Source: Homalodisca vitripennis
Taxonomy: Eukaryota; Arthropoda; Insecta; Hemiptera; Cicadellidae
Length of the DNA: 64,000 bases
Direction: 5' to 3'
Assembly (NCBI RefSeq): GCF_021130785.1
Contig: NC_060207.1
Location: 192,470,001-192,534,000 of the forward strand
The notes under the pieces: model-generated
Database searches by the model: none
The model's input: the letters and a program-made list of their open reading frames with translations, nothing else
What the model was told of the DNA's origin: nothing
Made by a program: the position numbers and the translations under genes
Shown: piece after piece, positions 46,520 through 60,420 of the stretch
Layout: each line of letters starts with the position of its first letter
Position numbering within the stretch: the stretch's first letter is position 1

Positions 46520-46845
46520 TTGAATGTTCACAGAGAAACAGTAATTGTTAAATCAGTAGAGAATATGACGTAGTATGAGTTATATTGCTGGGTTGCAAGT
46601 GCTCTAATTAACTTTGTTGTAAATTTATGGGTGAATATAAATTTCACCGTATTAAGCATATGCAGGCTTTTACGATATGTTCTTGAATGTTCACAGAGAA
46701 ACAGTAAACGTTAAATCAGTAGAGAATATGACGTAGTATGAGTTATATTGCTGGGTTGCAAGTGCTCTAATTAACTTTGTTGTAAATTTATGGGTGAATA
46801 TAAATTTCCCCGTATTAAGCATATGCAAGCTTTTACGATATGTTC
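46520..46845. repeat. 163-bp tandem duplication, unit B only
   Basis: Two adjacent copies offset by 163 bp, with TTGAATGTTCACAGAGAAAC recurring near 46520 and 46683. A has a single copy at about 21472-21640. The copies differ by only a few bases, so the event is recent. The second copy opens a short minus-strand frame (46691-46936) that I regard as chance. Confidence 0.85.
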
Positions 46846-47838
46846 TTGCGTCCCCATTCATCATTATCTGGAATATGTAAGCCCATAGCCAATTATATAT
46901 TCCTTGAACGTATGATTCCACACAAGATATAAACAAGTTAATTAAATGAATTCAAATAGTATAATACCGCAATATATCTAAAGCTAACGCATTGAAATTC
47001 GCAACGTTATTATTTTACGTACTTGTATTCAAACAAGGAAAGCGTTTAAAACGGGCTATACGTTTTTAGTAATAGTTAAGTAAACTATAATTATGAAGAA
47101 AAGCATTTAATCTATAATTATGACAAACTGAGCCAACATAAAAATACTATACCTATTGTATTATAATTATTTTATATCAACATATAAAAAACTGTGCCAT
47201 TTAAACAAGCACTTTATTATCACGATCATTGTACTAAATATATGTCGAAAGAAGTGTTATATGTATACCTTTTATTTTGAAATAAAACTGAAATTTGAAC
47301 AGTTCTTTAAAGTTTAGTTCTCCTCAAGTGAAATATTTTTTTTTATTATTAAAATATATACGTGAGGAATAAAAATATTATACGTATTGTTTCCAACACA
47401 TATTTTAATCTTAGCAAGATAATTCATCTTTGTGTATTGTAAACATTAGGTCAAGTCTCGATCTGTGTAAACTCGATTTGACTAGTTCGAAAATGTTGGA
47501 CAACAGGCATGGTAAAGGGTTAAAATTATAATATGATACTAAATTAATAAGACTTTTTTTCTAAGGACAGTAAATAAAACATCGGAACAGTTTCTGCGAG
47601 CTGTTCAAATCTACACATTTAGTGTATAGGGGAGGATATTTATCTATGTTGCCAATGCTAACCTAGAAAGGTATAAATCAAAAAGAGTTTTAAGATAAAT
47701 TTTTTTGAAGACAATCTTGTTTGTGCCCCTCAGTTTAATTATTTGCAGAAGGTGTAGGCGAAAGGTTATGGGGATAATACCATTTTGAAAATAGTTGTGA
47801 AACATTTTTTATAGATGGAGATCGGTATTTTGAGATGA

Positions 47839-48036
47839 TTGAATCTGTTATCCATTACTCCGGATGATTTAAAGATGGTAAATTTCTGGAAGACTTGGTT
47901 AGTACAATACGGCGTTATTGTCACAGACCTCAAGAAACAACAGAGAAGTTACTTTGTGTCCTGGCACCGTGCGCGAATCCTCGCCTTGATGATTAACATT
48001 GACCCCAAAGATCGTGTGACCTCACGAGTTCATTGA
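47839..48036 (+). other. Coding-like island, open 65 codons (B)
   Basis: B counterpart of 22640-22860, with TGG where A has TGA, reading NFWKTWLVQYGVIVTDLKKQ and ARILALMINIDPKDRVT. A one-base insertion near the end shifts the C-terminus relative to A. B may be the less damaged copy of an old exon or element terminus. Confidence 0.3.
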
Positions 48037-48406
48037 TCAATTGTAACTTTGAAAAATAGATATTTAAAAGACTACGCACTCTATCTGAAATAATTTAAGT
48101 ATTATTTGATTATTAACATAATAATATAATAATATTGATATTATTAACTGATTTTAATTGAAATGTTACGTAACTATATTACGCTCTATTTTTGTTGCAT
48201 TATAATTTATAAACACATTCCAATCCGTGTAGATAAAAGTAAATTAATTACAATACATGCTTATATATTTTCATATAAAGATAAAACACACAGCCTCTTA
48301 TAATTACAAAATAAAATACTTACTAAGATTGGTTAATTGAGTGAAAATGATAATTTAATATCTATGATATAGCAAATGACTACAGAATTTCCGAAGAATA
48401 TTAATT

Positions 48407-48620
48407 TTATTTCAAAATAGGAACTTCAACGTAATTCTCGGTGAAATGAAGCTTATACTTATCTATTGAAAGAATTTCAAACAATGTGTTTCCAGTAATG
48501 CCGAGAGCCGAGAGAGAAACAATGGAAAAACTTCCACTATGCTGCCAAACTTCTACCGTTGAAAAGTTCTTATCCCTTCCCTGAACAATAGATCTTTTCA
48601 CACTAACTGAGATTGAGGGT
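48407..48620 (-). other. Conserved coding-like island, candidate exon (B)
   Basis: Equivalent of 23181-23400. Differences from A fall mostly at the two ends of the frame (GRDKNF for GRDNNC, NYVEVPI for NDVKVPI). The frame ends in TAA where A has a GT donor-like site. Confidence 0.35.
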
Positions 48621-49133
48621 TATATATTTCAAAATATTTAATACAATTCAATACACTTGAGGGAAAATTATTGTTTGGTTTATTTTAAAGAGGTATTAAA
48701 AAGAGAACATCCGCTTGAAAAATAGTTCTAAATGAAAAGTCCCTAATTGATCGTATTTAAGTTGATATAAAATAAAGCAAATTTAAATGAATGGTTTTTT
48801 TTAATTTAAGAGAAAATTATTGTTCTGAGACAACATTTTCTTAGTAATATCGCACCTTAATTTTTTTGAATTTGATTTCTATAAGTACTTCTAGGTTTAA
48901 AGTTGGATACTGGCGCTAATGTTATCCAATTTTAATCAAGGGTGTTGTTTGTTTTACAACAACCCTAATGGACGAGGACATCGTGTAACGGACGCTATAC
49001 ACAAAAAGCGCACAAATACATGCATTCACACACATTAAGGTTGATAAAATACGCGTGGAGATTAGAAAATGTGAATTAAAAAGAAGTTTTTAACAAGAAT
49101 CATTATGGAAGAAGCGTCCATCAGGTAAAAAGT

Positions 49134-49361
49134 TTAGACTGTATTACGTAATGTATGTGTACATTTAAATGTATGAGTTAACAAGATAACAAAACATACA
49201 GATTCCCTCCCAGTGGGAACAAATTCAGCTGCCGCTATTATAAATCCTAATATTTCTCTGTACAATTCAACTGAACTAATCGCATTAAACCAGAAGTTAC
49301 TCAGCTTCTCGTACATGTCCGTAATAGCTACCACGAGGCTATTTAGACTTTTTTGCTTCAT
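49134..49361 (-). other. Coding-like island, open on minus strand (B)
   Basis: 75-codon frame with SLNSLVVAITDMYEKL and IIAAAEFVPTGRE, in DNA equivalent to 23890-24084. In A the extra C introduces a stop after NFW. Only one of the two readings can be genuine, and possibly neither. Confidence 0.25.
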
Positions 49362-51788
49362 TGGAGTGAGAATAAATTAGTGTTTATCGTTGTTCTTATT
49401 AGTCTCTACGCTACGTTTTGCGTTGTTGATTGACATTTATTCTCTATACGTTAAGATCTAGCAGTTTAAGATTAATTAATACATGCTAATGCACGCATAC
49501 CAGAGTTTATGCTCGATTTAAAATACAAAAATGATAAAGCATTCCTAGTGTTTAGATTGGGAAAGTAATTGATAGTATCAATACATTCAAATTATGAAAC
49601 CATTTTAAATTTTAGATTTTTGTACATAGAAACATTGAGCCAGAAATTACTTTGATGCTTAAAGTTGATAGGTAACGATATGAATATATTAATTATCTAA
49701 ACCAAATTTACCAGTGGAAGTATTTTCCAAGCTTACAGCTGCTCATACACTTCAAACTCTCGTCATATTCTTTAGTGTGGCTCTCAGACCCACAAAGAAT
49801 GGAGACTTTATACGTTTCTCACACGTCTGGTTGTTTGGTGGATGAAGAGTAGGTCTAAAAACTGGCACAGGTGATACAGAAGCCATATTGATCATAACTG
49901 GTCGGTGGATGGTTAAGCTTAAGCCAATCACGAGAAAGCTCCGCCCCTTGAACTTCTCTGTACAGGCAGATGCACATTATTCGCAGTTTCAATTTGCATA
50001 TTTGACTGAATATGGATTTTCACAGTGAGACCGAATTATTTCGAGAACTTAACGGTGTACGCAATGTTTCCACGTGGTGTGACTATGTTTGTTATAATAC
50101 CGGCCGTGTAAACCAAAGTAGTAATATATTAGGCTATAAATAATAATTAAAATAACTTGGCATCAAGAAACAACGCATTGGAGGATTTTTCTAATTTAAT
50201 GTGTATATAAATAACATGATTTGGTACTGTAAGTTAATAGCAATAATTCATAAGTAATGTTGTTTAATGGTCGATTTTGTTCAAATTGGCTGTAACTAAT
50301 ACAAATTTCCCTGAAACTCCCAAATCCTTTGGCTATATGTTGGTTTAAATTGATACAAACTTTAGCTTTCCATTAAGACGGACGAATAAGGACAGAATAC
50401 TGTTTTGTACAGTATATGCTAAAATACAAACCATCAATACTGCCACACTAGTGTTTATAAACATTATATTTAATACTTTTTAATTGGCCAACTTAAATAC
50501 GTTTTATACCTGATCCTTAATCACCCTGATGTAATGTCGTAGGTGACATCAAAGTTATGTAACCATAATACTACAAGTCCATGTAATACTCCAAGTGGGA
50601 ACTATTACGATTGTGTTAGTAACAAATCAATAAATTATCCATACCATACTCGTGTAGCGAGAAAGGGTAATAAATTAACAAATACACAATTTTCTTCTAA
50701 ATGTAATAAAATCTCATGATTTTCAGTAATCTCCCAGATGGTAATCACGAGTTAAGTGAACATATTCTCATAAAAATTTATAAATCCCAAAGAGATATTT
50801 ATTTTATGTTGAAAAGCGCTGCGACCTTATTTTTACAACTGATTACAGGTTGCGCGGAACGTGTAATTTCCACTCACTGCGCAACGTTGTTTCAACCAAT
50901 CCAATTAAATAAATAAGGATTTGTTGTATTAAACTTGAAACTGAGCTTGTGAGTAATTGAACTTATTTCAGAAATCTTTGATTGATTAACGTTGTGCTTG
51001 AATAGCTGCTAGATGTCGCAACTATGCGCACACTAGTGTAGCCGAGTGTTTGCTGTAATTAGAAAGTCTCACTGTAATGATCGTAAAGTTATTATTATGA
51101 TGGAGAAAACCAGACCAAATATTACATCACAAATTTTAGATGAGTTGTTAAGTTTTCGGGTTAAATTTTAGCTTCTTTCCTGCTGCATCCACCGGATGCT
51201 TCCATCCCTAAAGTAATTTCTCAATGAGCTCGTTGGTGAGAAGAGACAAGATGAGTAGTCTCTTCTAATTGACCTTTTTATAAAGTTTGATGTTTTTACC
51301 GTAGTTTCTAAATTTAATTACTCATTACAGTTACATAAAAAGTTACTAAAAGCGAGGTGTGCAGCTTTTATTCTCCCATAACGGATTATGCCCTGAGGGA
51401 GCACTCTATCTCCCTGTCTGACCTAGTTATCACATTCTAATTAGTTATTGGTCTTGAAATGTGTCTGAAATATAGTCAGATCCCTATGGTTCCCAATAAA
51501 ATATGGAAGCATGTTAAAATAACCCTGTTAATATTTATTTAAATAGGTTGGAAAAATCAAAACTTCTTCTTTTAAAGATGCTTGTTGACACGCTCATGTC
51601 AAGTTTAATAAAGGTTTCCAAGGGAAGCCCTGTTAGAAATTGTTCCATTTTGGCCGTTACAAAAAAAGTGTAATATACATTTCTTAAAGCCTAACATTGA
51701 CCTCAAACATGCCGTATGACAACAACAATCCGTTGTTTGTATTCAGTAATCAATATAACATTAAAGTTGATGTTACGACATTAGTAAT

Positions 51789-51936
51789 CCTATAGAATAA
51801 AGCCTTCAATACCCACGGATAACTACATAAAATCATATTTTATATTCTTCCAAAATAGTGTTCATACTTTTTTACAACACATAGTTTTAATGGAGACGTC
51901 TATCAGGACGCAGACCGCTAAAAGCGTCGTCACGAA
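51789..51936. repeat. 147-bp repeat, single copy (B)
   Basis: At the position equivalent to A copy 1, but with diagnostic bases of A copy 2. Confidence 0.85.
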
Positions 51937-52423
51937 TATCCTCACTTTTGGCCCACAACTACTCTTTTTTTTGTGCAATAGGGGCAATATTTGTAGGAGA
52001 GCATTTTGATACTAAACCACCATATGAGAATGAGTGACCTCAGACTTGACCTAATGAATGAAAAGTAGATGATTTTATGTAGCTCCAGATTCCTGAGTAA
52101 CAACGAACCATCTATGTAAGACAACGACGTCTGAGGTGACCCTATCCTTTCTCAAAAACAAGCTTGGTTTTAAGTTGCCCATGCCTTTCGTTAAAATATA
52201 TAACAATTTCAGGTTTTTACCTCATAATGACCATTGTCAAGCTCAGGACTTTTCACTGTATAAGGAAATATTTCGAATCAGAAGTAGACAATAAAAAATA
52301 AAGAAAAGAAAAAAAACGGGCAGGAAAAATAATTGTTATGGTGCCTTTTCTTGACGACTCAAATTTCTGTATCATATAAAGCGGTACAGTTATACATGTG
52401 AACCTAAAAAACTCATGAATATG

Positions 52424-52690
52424 CAAGACTACATTTATTCGCCATCTAGTTTGTTACCTTAGTACCAAAACTGAAGATACAAGTCTAAATCTATCAACCA
52501 TTTAATTAGTTTTCTCAGTACCAAAATTTAAGACACAAAGCTACATTTATATGCTATGTAATTGAATACTTTAGTACCAAAACTGAATATACAAAGCTAC
52601 ATCTATCCACCATCTTACTACTTTCCTTGCACCAAATTTTAAGATGCATGACTAAATCTATCCGCCATCTAACTGATTTCCTCTACTTCA
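52424..52690. repeat. Diverged minisatellite, period about 57 bp (B)
   Basis: Equivalent array with the same unit number and order as in A, differing by scattered substitutions. Confidence 0.8.
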
Positions 52691-55600
52691 AAGTATATGG
52701 AATTTTACCTCATATAATAGGTTTGTTTCACTTTTGTCCGTATGGGTTTGTTTCATATGTACTCAATATATATATATATATATGAGGAAATTATATATAC
52801 TATAAAGGGTTATAATTTATAATATATTCATTTTATATTTTTCTCCAAAATTATATTTGAAACTTTTTGTTGGCGATAACAGTACCAAATCCAGTGATAA
52901 TATCTCTTGAGCTTAATATTTTTAATTTTATTTAATAATAAAGTTGTAACAAGCGGTGAATAATTTTACAAAAAATTGCTAAAAGTAATATCCAGGCCTG
53001 AGAGGTAGGAGAAAATGTAATTTTTAACAATAAGAGGGAGATGTAAGCATAAAGAAGATGGACTGCGATAAGCTGGGATTGATGTCATATTCAGACAGCA
53101 TATTGGGGTCTCTGGTAATATTAGGACTCAGAGACCTATTCCCAATAACGTCATTTTTGCATGTTCTGTAGTCGCTAAAGCCGTGACGCTTTTATGACTT
53201 TTCTATTACGTATAACTATATACAATATATGTATTCTGGTGCGAAGAGAGTAATATTTAATCTATTGTATTAAGTATCCTAAAATTGTAATTTATATCTT
53301 GAAATAAAACCTAAATACACATTAATAATGGTCTCATAATGACGGTATGGAATATTTATATATATTTTTTTTTTTATGTATTAGAGTTGTATATAGGTAA
53401 AACTGAATACTTTATTATTTCCCTCCCCAACATGTACATAGCTTTCATATCGCCTTCAAGTATATCTGTATATAAAATACTTTGGAATCTTTTAAGGACA
53501 AAATAATTAATATTTAACTCCATAATTAACTAGAGCTCTATAAATATTCATAAATCCTAAATTTAGTACTGTAACACAACATGCCTACACATTGAAATGT
53601 TTTATTAATTTAAAAACATTAAATAATGCATAAATTGTTTAATTTTAACACTTCTCTGGGGCTGGTTTTTCATAATACTCAAGAAACGATTTTGGAGATA
53701 TAGTCTCATGTTTTATAAGGGATTGCAGTATTTAACCTTCAAGATTATATGGGTGGATTGTTGAAGTCTAACGATATATTTCTGAGATACATGTCTGGTG
53801 TTCATACTCGTACTGTGTATTTGCCAGATTTGGCTGTCGTCTGATTTTTATACTCATATCCTGTTTTATCTATTTTAATGTATTGATCAATATACTTTTA
53901 TATTACTGAGGGAACATTGAATAGCTGCATTTCTTTACGCTCTGTAAATATATTATTAGCTTTTACGATGGTAAGTTGTTGAAATTAGATACTGAGTTTT
54001 GTATTTTTATTGCCTGGATACACATTTCCCACTTCCAGGCCATTCAAATTATTTTATTTTCTCATAATATAATATTGTGCTATATTATAAATATTCTCGA
54101 TATTTAGACGTTTTAATATGTTCAATTGTTTTTGTTTTGCTAATAAAAAAACTTTCTGCTCCTTCTGACGAACGGGTAGAAAACAAAATGTAATTAAATT
54201 CAGTTTAGACGCATTTGATTCAAGGAAGGATATTTTAAATTCTAATAATATAATATAGAATAAATGTAAACATAATAATGTCACGTGTCCTTTCAAGTAT
54301 TTTGACGAGAGGAGAACCTCAAAAATTTCGACTAATGTTCAAAAAGTTATGATCACTTTAAGCGTCTTAATATTGGGTAAAAAGTAGACAATAGTATATT
54401 ATGCATGTTATTTACTAAGAAACAGATTAAATGTGATACAATATGATTTACAAACCACAGAAACTCAGTCAGACGTGAAGGCACGTGAAAGCTGCTAATA
54501 CAATACTTCAACCCCGGCTGTGGAGCAGTAATCTATCTAGAGCTGACAAAATACAGTGACTTTCCTCAACACATCACTTTTTATCTCGTTATTACTTTCC
54601 TCGTGTAATCTCTGATAGTATTTTTGTTAACCCTTTTGTTGTCCAAGGAAAATTTTTATTACCAAGTGGATAGTTTACTCCAATTGTTTGCAAAGCCTAT
54701 TTTATAAAATGGTATGTACTCTGTTTTTGAATTTGAGTGATTTAAAGCACTTTTCGGTTTTCTAATTTTCAGTTCGGTTATTAATCCTTTAGCATGTTGA
54801 ATTCAACCCCTAGAACTGTAATGGCAGGGAAAATTAAAAATATAATCCCCTAGTAAAATTCTACCGATCTTTAGAGCCGCATAAGACTCGAAATATAGAT
54901 GTAGGCCTATAATGATAAAATATAAATGAAATTTGCATTAAAGTTAAAAATAAGGTTTATTTTGAAGCTGTATTTATAATTAGCTCATCCAAACTATTGT
55001 AAAGTATAAATTAATTGTTTTGCTATTTTAATATTGAGAATAACATGCCTACACGCAAAGTACGAACTTTAGAACTATGAGTTGGCCTCAACATTACCTA
55101 GTTAGTTTTTATTTTATTTTAAGTTTAAAATACACACTGTGTTGCATGAAGAAGTACTCTGAAATTTACAGTTTTACAGTTTGTTAAATATAATAGACCT
55201 AGTAAGGTTTTGGTTCGTAAATTATTAAAAAAAAAACTTTTTACAGTATATTTTGATAACGATTCATAAAATTTAATGATTAAGAAACAACTAATACGAT
55301 GAACGATTGATTTTGTCTTTAATACGTAATTTAGAAGAAATCACTTCGAATGCGAGGAGAATAGATCTTGAATTCCTCTTTTAGATGAATCTCGTAAGTT
55401 AAAAGAATAACGGGTCTTAAACAAAACTTTTGTATAGATTTATTCAATATAACGCGTGCTTATGAACACGATAATTACCTTAATGTTTAAAATACCCAGA
55501 CTTAACTTAATATCAAAGCATTCATTAAGCATAAATGCAATGAGTTCGTTTGGAAGTCTTAACCAATGAAAATTTTTAAGAAGGCTGCCATTCACATTCG

Positions 55601-55724
55601 AGCAAATATTTGATCTGAACTAATTCCCAAAATATAACCAAACCAATAATTTCTTATGTATAATACTTAATTAGAAACAACTTTTATTCTTAAACTTTTT
55701 TCCCGATATGTCTTAAGCCTTTAA

Positions 55725-55979
55725 GATAGCGATAATTATAAGTTGGAAAATAATGGTTATATTGAAGTTATTATAAATTATAGTGTATGGCACTGCAACA
55801 AGTTTTGGAATTCTCAGCTCATTTGTAATAATTTTGTGTTCAATTCTTCTGATATGGAGTATGGTTTCCAGATAGGGGGCGTAACTAGTATACATGTTGC
55901 CGGAATAGTTTTGAACACAATACATAACGCAGTTATTAATATATTTACACAAAACCTGGTACATAGACATTGTACATAA
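55725..55979 (+). other. Coding-like frame, 84 codons (B)
   Basis: Open after a TAA at 55722, with a first ATG at 55743 and TAA at 55977-55979. It contains WHCNKFWNSQLICNNF, MEYGFQIGGVTSIHVAG and FTQNLVHRHCT. Composition is protein-like, with Cys, Trp and His spread through it. The A equivalent has 4-bp and 1-bp insertions that break it. No family recognised; the overlapping minus-strand frame (55713-55970) is the competing reading. Confidence 0.25.
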
Positions 55980-56040
55980 ACCTTAATTAGACTTCTTGGT
56001 ACAAATTTCCTCTAATATTTCTGCATTTATCTAAATATAA

Positions 56041-56214
56041 AAGGAGTTATTTGACAAATATAAACTCGATATAACCTACTCGTATTTTTATGAATTTACA
56101 CACAACATCTTGTTTATTGCACAACAGTATTGGAATGCTGTTTCCACTGAGAACATAAACAGACCAAAGAGTGGAACACAACAGTTACATAGCCGACTAT
56201 TGCACATGCAGTAA
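56041..56214 (+). other. Coding-like frame at the B/C border, 57 codons
   Basis: Same frame as 31024-31197, starting after TAA at 56038 and ending at TAA 56212-56214. High identity of the whole region makes its conservation uninformative. Confidence 0.2.
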
Positions 56215-57564
56215 AATATTGTGAATATGCTCATATCACTAAAGTCCAATATGCTGCCGAGTATTACGATGTCCATACTAGGTTATCCTAATCCGTCTTG
56301 TTTTTAATTTATACCTGCATTGCTGTGTAAAATTACGCATTCTCTCGCAGGCTGTATATTCTTACTCTCCATCAAATGATGTAGTAGGTATCCCTCCATT
56401 TCAAAACAAAAGCTGTACTGAAATTATTATAATTAGTCATTGAAAATTTTAAATTAATGAATATTCTGTCTGGGTCACAAAATGCGTGTGTCTTGAAGTC
56501 TGCAATAGTTAATAGGAATAAAAGTAATAATAGAATCTTATTGCATAAATGTAAAAGAAATATACATTAATACACTGTAAGGGAAAAATACAAAGAAGCA
56601 TTAAACAAGAAATGGAAAATTTTTAATAAACATTGAAATGATTATTTTAGTACGAGACATATAATTGCAAGGCTTGCTCTTTGTTTTATTATTTATTAAT
56701 AATGTAAATAGACCTGCAGAATCCTCTATGCTCGTGCGAAATTTGAAAAATATATCCCAGGCCGAAGTGCAATAAACAATAATATAATTAGCTTGTTTGT
56801 TTAAGGGCTAGTGATATAAAAATTTCCGATAGTATAAAGAAAAGAACCAGTAACTTTGCTGTTATGTTGGAGGAGGTCCGTGAAGCATAATGACATCCAA
56901 GCTCGTTGACGTTCGATGTGAAATGAATTATTCACCTGAAAGCTCTTGTAAATAATTCCATTGAAACTGCCATTATAATTGAACCTAAGACAGGTGTAGT
57001 TGACAATTGTAAATGACAAAAGCGCGTGACTGTTGCGTCCAATTTCGCACGTGATAAATATACAATTATTTGCATATGATGGTGAGAAACACGCAGAAAT
57101 AAACGGTTATACTCACTGTTTCTATGTGGCATTTAGCGAATATTTGTATACAACATTAGCTGATAAATGATGCCATAGCTAGCTGAAAGTTTTACCTTTT
57201 ATTCAGATAGCTCAAAGCCAAAACCTTTAATGAAGAAAAATTATATTTTCTTATTTGTATAAAAGGTATCCTTTTAGGCCTTATTTTTGAAATATAAGGT
57301 TTAGATATAATATTAAAATAAATAATATCACATTTAATTACAAGGATCATCGCAGTCATGAAGTCACTGAAGTCCGACAACATTGAGTTGTCTCAGTGTT
57401 TTTAGGAAATTCGCGCTGCATATTTTCAAATGTTGTGTGATAAATGCAAACTTTGTCTCCTAAACGTTTAGTAACAGAGCACAGTTTTAGCAAGAATTGC
57501 AGGTTAGTAAACATTAAAAAGTTAAAACTGTATTTACAAAATCAGTGCTGGGTTACATGCAGTA

Positions 57565-57708
57565 GTAAGAAGTATTAACCTGGTCCACAGGGCTATAAAC
57601 CCCAGTTGTAATAAACGTCCAGCCCTACAATAGCAATCGTGACGAAGTCTGATGTGGCAAAGTAGGCAGAATTATCTGGACTTAACAACACTTTCCTCTC
57701 TACTTTAT
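57565..57708 (+). repeat. Dispersed 140-bp repeat, forward copy (C)
   Basis: Equivalent of 1339-1480 and 32545-32688. It is nearly identical to the B copy, in line with the overall B to C similarity in this part. Confidence 0.75.
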
Positions 57709-59744
57709 TTTCTTACTAGGGATTTAAAATCCTGAGCTGGGCGCCTACTACTAACCTCAATATACCCTCGGGACCTCAGTGTTGCCTGTAAATTGTTTCA
57801 AATAACTTGAAAGTTTTTTACTATAAGTATTACAACTTCAGAAAGTCTGTATTCCTATTTCCAAATATTGCTATATGGATATTTTTAAAACTTTATATTA
57901 TCTCGCATGTTAAATATCAACAAAAATTTAAGATATGAAATAAAAAAAAATCTTTGATATACATCAAGTTGAAAAAACCACTCCGATGATGCAGAAATAT
58001 GACTATTTTATTTTATTAAGATCTTTTGAGAAATTCTCTTTAGTAATCCACACATAATGTTTATGTAAATGTTAATAGGCAATTGACACTAAATTATGAA
58101 TGTTATATTTGTTGAAATTTGACATGTAGGATCCAATACACACTACTTTCAATGTACATTGGTCAATTTTCATTATCATATATGGTAAATACAATTGCAT
58201 AAGAAATTAATTAATTATAATCTTTACAAACAAAATTCTGTACAAAATTATAAAAAAAAACTTTGTGAATGCGATAAAATTATACAAAATTAATATATTT
58301 AGCACTACGAATGATAATGATACCGAAAAATTCGGTAGACTTTTAATATACCTAAAGCAATATGGTTCAGTATCGTTCTCTATCTATGTATTATTGCGAT
58401 TACGGTAGCAATTCTTAGTGCGTCTTTACGAAAATTGGCGTACGTATTCTACAAGTAAATGATAGTCAAATGATTGCTCGGGCCAATCGTACAGAAGGTT
58501 TTTCTATAATTTGTCTTTACATGCTGCAACTACAGTACTAGTTCGTTACTGAGGTTTTGTATAGTAATGGTGGTAAATAATACACTGCCTTGTTAGTTAG
58601 GGATGTAATAGTTAATTTGTCTGTACTGAATTTTACTACAGATTCTTACAGTATGCTAACAAATAAGTTACTTGTGTTTTACTTCTGAGTAAAATAATGT
58701 GGTACTTTATGACATAAAGTAGTTTACTGCTTTGTTTACAAGGACTAAGTTAACATGCTGTAGATTTACTAACGTATTTTGAGTATGCCAATAAATTTGT
58801 ATTTAAAGAGAACGAGTTATAACTGAAGGATAAAGAATCGATCCACTACGTCAATGAGGTTTAAAACATTACAGTGGTGTGAGTAAGGTTAAACTGATGT
58901 AATTAATCATCCAATCGAGGTGGAAAAGTTAATCTCATTAAAGTTAACAAGATTATCTGTTCATCATAACTAATTAAAATTCTATTGTTTTGTGAACTAT
59001 AATAGTTCTATCAGTTATGATTGTTTGATGAAAGTTTTGCTTTCAAGTTGAATATTATTAGTCTATTATCCAATAAACCCCTTTCCACTCTACTTTATCT
59101 CATAAATAAGTCTTTCCAAATAGTTGAGTGGAAAGTTTCTACCAAGTTTGAAAAGAGTCGTGATATCCGTTATTTTTATGCACTTCAGGTTTCCTAGAGA
59201 TCATCTTTAAATAAAACTATTAAAAATCATTGGATTTTTACGAATTTGCTAATAAAGTTAAACATTATTTTTTTACATAGGATGTCACACAACTGAATTT
59301 AAGCTGTTCAAGGCCCTTTTAACATTGAAAAAGTCAGAGTATAACTTTGCCTAAAACAAAAAAGGGCACGACAAAAATTATCTGGGAGGAGAGCCAGGCT
59401 TTGCTGACATGAACACCACCTTGTCACTTCCGCGTTTCGTCCCCCAGGAAAGGTGGGTTCCACATTGTGTTAAAATATATAAATGTTAGTTTACCTTATT
59501 CAAAGTCTAAAATTGGCAATTGTACATATAATAAAAATCTTTTCCTGCTTTAAAAACTTTAATATTATTATACTTAGACACTGGTTATCCTTAAACACTT
59601 AAATGGTATAAAACACACATTGCTGTCACAAAGCCATCAAATATTAATCATTTTGGCATACCCTGGTATTAGCCATTTAGTATATCTGGTATATCCATAA
59701 AGGTATAATATACCTTTCTCTGTGTAAAAATATATTGTAAATAT

Positions 59745-59938
59745 GTGCGACTATGTCATAGCCAATATTACCCGTAATTTAACGTCATTAAGACCTTTTG
59801 TTGCAGAACAAGATGGAAAGACTGAATTAAAAGCAGTGAGTCATCCTTCTTTGCTGATTTTTATACTTCAGACAAGAATCTGAAAACCCAACATTGCAAT
59901 TAATCTTAAAAGAGCCTTTGCACTTGCATCCGAAGTGA
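59745..59938 (+). pseudogene. Coding-like block, frame broken (C)
   Basis: Equivalent of 34690-34908. The frame seen in B is broken by small differences around 59828-59885, for example an added T in the TGATTTTTATAC stretch. If B encodes anything, C does not. Confidence 0.35.
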
Positions 59939-60179
59939 CAGGATATTAACGGTGGATATGGTTGGGGTAGGTGTCGCCTCCTGCCGAGATCCAACGAGGA
60001 GCGATAACGGGCTATATCAGTTATCATCTTGGAATATGTGAAAGCCAGGTCTGCTAGAGTCTCTGTGGTAAACGCGAGGAGGGTCCAGCACTACCTCACG
60101 CTCAGGCTACAAATAACTCTAACTTTCCCACTTCAACAGTCTAACCCTCGACAACCACTCAATATTTGAACATGTTCTG

Positions 60180-60420
60180 TTACTGACGTGCCGCTTACTG
60201 GACATCATTAAAGGTTCCCCCAGATATAAGTGGCACATCGGTTTATTCTGTATCCAGTTTAGATTGAACTGGAAGTTATATAACCGTTTTATAAACGAGT
60301 CCTACTGGAGTACCCATACTCGTAGTTCCCTACTCTCGGGTTAAATAAAGTAACCGCAGGCCGAAGACTATTTGTTGTAACCTAAGAATGAAACATTTTG
60401 TTACCCTTAAATAGTTCTGT
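60180..60420 (+). promoter_or_regulatory. Promoter-like and polyA-like block (C)
   Basis: Equivalent of 4320-4560. The TATATAA and AATAAA elements are kept. Near identity to A and B ends shortly after, at about 60540. Confidence 0.3.

Larger units (their letters stand above)
31187..56203. repeat. Tandem array unit B (25,017 bp, complete)
   Basis: The only complete unit between two equivalent points. It is collinear with unit A but lacks a 5,749-bp segment (junction at about 46056-46060). It carries a private 163-bp tandem duplication at 46520-46845. Its first 4 kb is nearly identical to unit C, whereas about 35.2-43.4 kb is nearly identical to unit A, so the unit is a mosaic. Confidence 0.95.

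Noticed and set aside
46691..46936. 81-codon minus-strand frame in B
   Set aside because: Opened by the second copy of the 163-bp duplication; not present in A.
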